From Stenotrophomonas humi (GTDB taxonomy: Bacteria > Pseudomonadota > Gammaproteobacteria > Xanthomonadales > Xanthomonadaceae): 64,000 bases of DNA. The stretch's first letter is position 1; every line of letters begins with the position of its first letter. Shown one piece after another: positions 62,183 to 64,000 of this stretch. The stretch is taken from positions 62,001-126,000 of the forward strand of contig NZ_LDJI01000026.1 in the NCBI RefSeq assembly GCF_001431415.1. Reading direction: 5' to 3'. The notes beneath the pieces are model-generated. The model was given only the letters and a program-made list of their open reading frames with translations, was not told where the DNA came from and made no database searches. Position numbers and translations under genes: made by a program.

Positions 62183-64000
62183 TCATTGCTGCGCCGGCTT
62201 GCGGTAACGGTGGTCGTCGCGACGGAACAAGTCTTCGTCAAACTTGAACCGCAGACGGATGAAAGCGCCTTCGTCGGTGTACTCGTAGCCGGCCAGATCC
62301 GGGTCAGCGGCGAAGCCGACAAAGTTGTAGCCGGCAGACAGCCACAGGTTCTGCCGCAGCAGACGCCCGATCTCCATGCCGTAGGCGTACTGGTCACTTC
62401 CGTAGTCGCCACGGAAGGTGGAGCCAAGCACACCGATATCCCAGTTCTCGGTGATGTCGTAGACCACCCGCCCCGATATCAGCACGCCACGGAAACTGTC
62501 GTCGACCCGATCACCGTCTGCATAGGCAAAACGATCCTTCTGCCACTTGGCGGCGATGCGTCCGGTGAGCCACCACGGTCGCGATGGATGCCAGTCGGCA
62601 TGCGTGGAGACGATGTGTGCGGCGGTACGCACGTCCTGGCCGATGTCGCGGCTGGAACCGCCATCGACGCCCATGCCGCTCTTGTCGGACTCCAGCTTGT
62701 ACTCGTAACGTGCCAGTGCGTTGATCCGGTTGCGGTCGGTATCCCGGTAGGCGATACCCAGCTGGAAGCGATCCTGCATCACGTCACCGCGCGCCTTGTA
62801 GTCGGTGGACAGCAGGTAGTTGCGGGCCAGCAGGGTCCAGTCACGATTGAGCTTTCGCGCCCACATCAACTGGAACAGCGTGGTGTTGAACTCCTCGTTG
62901 GTGTCGAGCGTTCCGTCCACGTCACCGGAGATGCGGTACTCCAGGCGCACCGCACCGCGCCACAGCGGATTGGCGCTGTAGTCCAGCCCGAACGCCAGCG
63001 CGGTGGTGTCGCCGGTATCACCGTCGTAGATCTTGACGTGCTCGGCCGCCGTACTCAGTCGCAGCCCCTCTGTGAGGCTCCAGTCATTGCGGATACCCGA
63101 TGCCATCTGTACATCGCGACCCGCGATGGCATCACGCAACCGGTACTCGCTGAACACCTGGGTGTCCTTGAGATAGGTGCTGTCCACACCGAATACCAGG
63201 GCATCGCTCTCGCGGTCGGTGGTGGTAATGCCGTAGGCGCTGGTCAGGCCGGTCTGCTTCTCGTAACGGCCGTACAGACGGTTGCGCTCACGCAGGCGAT
63301 AGTCGGCACCGAAAGCGAAGCGGTTGCGATCCTCACCGTTGACGTCCTGCTCGTATTCGCCCCCCAGCACCAGCTTGTCGCTGATTTTGTAGCCGGCACC
63401 GACATGCACGCTGTCTGATTCCAGCTCGGTGCCGACCGGCAACGTGGAGTTGGGCACGGTGCCCTCGCTGCGGATCACCGGCAACCCGGTCAGCGGATCC
63501 AGCGGTTGTTGGCCATAACCCAGTGCCCCGCCTGCGCTGCCCGTGGCAAAACCACCACTGAGCCCACCACTGCTGCCGAATGGTGGCGAGATGGACCACG
63601 GCGAATAGGCACCCACCGTCTCGCGGATGCTGCGCACCCCGAGATCCAAGGTGAGGCGTTGGGTAGCATCGATGCGTACACCCGCACCAGCCGCATTGCG
63701 GTCACCGCCTTCGGGGTTGCGATCTTCGCTGCGCATGGCTTCCACGTACACCTGGAAGCGTGGATTCACCGCCCACGTCAGCTCCAGGTCGTACTCGCCA
63801 CGCCCGCCATACAACGGCGAGGACGGGTTGTTGAACGCCGGATCACTGCGGCCGGCAAACATCCGCGCATCAAAACGCTTGCCGTCGTGGGCAAACTCCA
63901 TGCGGTAGGCATTGCCCTCCACATCACCACTGAGGTTCTGCAGGCCCGGTGTGGCGTACTGATTGATCGAGTTGGTGTTGACCTCGCTCTCGGTACGCGC
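62183..64000 (-). CDS. Outer-membrane beta-barrel C-terminal part of a large surface protein (cut by window edge)
   Basis: The frame is open from 62183 to the right edge, giving at least 605 residues with no start inside the window. The sequence is a run of alternating amphipathic strands (for example RLYGRYEKQTGL, VRLEYRISGDVDG, LISGRVVYDITENWD) ending in RLRFKFDEDLFRRDD, so the barrel has many strands with aromatic girdles. A Gly/Ser-rich insert with FGSSGGLSGGFATGSAGG interrupts it. The start and any passenger domain are outside the window. It directly precedes the OmpA-domain gene. Confidence 0.75.
   Translation of the reverse strand, partial: ARTESEVNTNSINQYATPGLQNLSGDVEGNAYRMEFAHDGKRFDARMFAGRSDPAFNNPSSPLYGGRGEYDLELTWAVNPRFQVYVEAMRSEDRNPEGGDRNAAGAGVRIDATQRLTLDLGVRSIRETVGAYSPWSISPPFGSSGGLSGGFATGSAGGALGYGQQPLDPLTGLPVIRSEGTVPNSTLPVGTELESDSVHVGAGYKISDKLVLGGEYEQDVNGEDRNRFAFGADYRLRERNRLYGRYEKQTGLTSAYGITTTDRESDALVFGVDSTYLKDTQVFSEYRLRDAIAGRDVQMASGIRNDWSLTEGLRLSTAAEHVKIYDGDTGDTTALAFGLDYSANPLWRGAVRLEYRISGDVDGTLDTNEEFNTTLFQLMWARKLNRDWTLLARNYLLSTDYKARGDVMQDRFQLGIAYRDTDRNRINALARYEYKLESDKSGMGVDGGSSRDIGQDVRTAAHIVSTHADWHPSRPWWLTGRIAAKWQKDRFAYADGDRVDDSFRGVLISGRVVYDITENWDIGVLGSTFRGDYGSDQYAYGMEIGRLLRQNLWLSAGYNFVGFAADPDLAGYEYTDEGAFIRLRFKFDEDLFRRDDHRYRKPAQQ

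Overview
The window is a dense, GC-rich bacterial chromosome segment. Its gene content points to a gammaproteobacterium of the Lysobacteraceae (Xanthomonadaceae), most like Stenotrophomonas. The pointers are a UbiM-type ubiquinone hydroxylase, an M13 and an S9 exopeptidase, divergent OPT/POT peptide carriers, CstA with its small partner, several exported serine hydrolases, and short GC-rich intergenic repeats of the style common in this family. This placement is inferred from protein and repeat style, not from a marker gene. I see no rRNA, tRNA, CRISPR array, insertion sequence, integrase or phage gene.

Layout. 1-7.8 kb: the start of an ABC exporter running off the left edge, an exported serine hydrolase, a VOC protein, a DUF72 protein, a DMT exporter, a RecF-like AAA ATPase, a GAF-GGDEF cyclase and RluF. 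7.8-15.5 kb: a membrane GGDEF cyclase, a DeaD-type helicase, a small S4 protein, UbiM, and a pair made of a ClpP-like lipoprotein and a DUF4019 protein. 15.7-19 kb: an Ada/AlkA fusion coupled to an Ogt-type methyltransferase, then an NPP-type phosphodiesterase lipoprotein. 19.3-22.1 kb: a stress block, with hsp20 and cbpA facing left and a Prx5 peroxiredoxin plus ferritin-like protein facing right. 22-29 kb: M13 peptidase, a large MscS channel, and a DeoR regulator with an MFS carrier. 29.4-32 kb: a membrane-anchored AraC regulator with two exported proteins.

32.2-35.5 kb is an arsenic resistance locus: arsH diverging from arsR-arsN2-arsC-acr3, with a palindromic operator candidate between them. 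35.6-42.4 kb holds an Fsr-like MFS pump with a divergent AraC regulator, an AraC regulator followed by a serine hydrolase, and two alpha/beta hydrolases. A 12-base motif is shared by the upstream regions of the second AraC gene and one of the hydrolases, which suggests a small regulon. 42.4-50.3 kb: gpmA, endonuclease V, two pirins around aqpZ and a small exported protein, then cstA with its YbdD-like partner. 50.3-59.9 kb: two tandem DUF819 membrane proteins, an S9 peptidase, and the divergent OPT and POT peptide transporters, together a peptide-scavenging neighbourhood. 59.9-64 kb: an unrecognised 325-residue protein, then an OmpA-domain protein downstream of an outer-membrane barrel protein that runs off the right edge.

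Most of the window is ordinary housekeeping and transport. The parts most worth following up are the AraC-linked motif, the ClpP-like lipoprotein pair, the membrane-AraC/exported DJ-1 cluster, the DUF819 tandem, the orphan at 60 kb, and the truncated surface barrel/OmpA pair. Start sites were chosen from Shine-Dalgarno spacing and family length. Domain assignments were made by eye from motifs without database searches.
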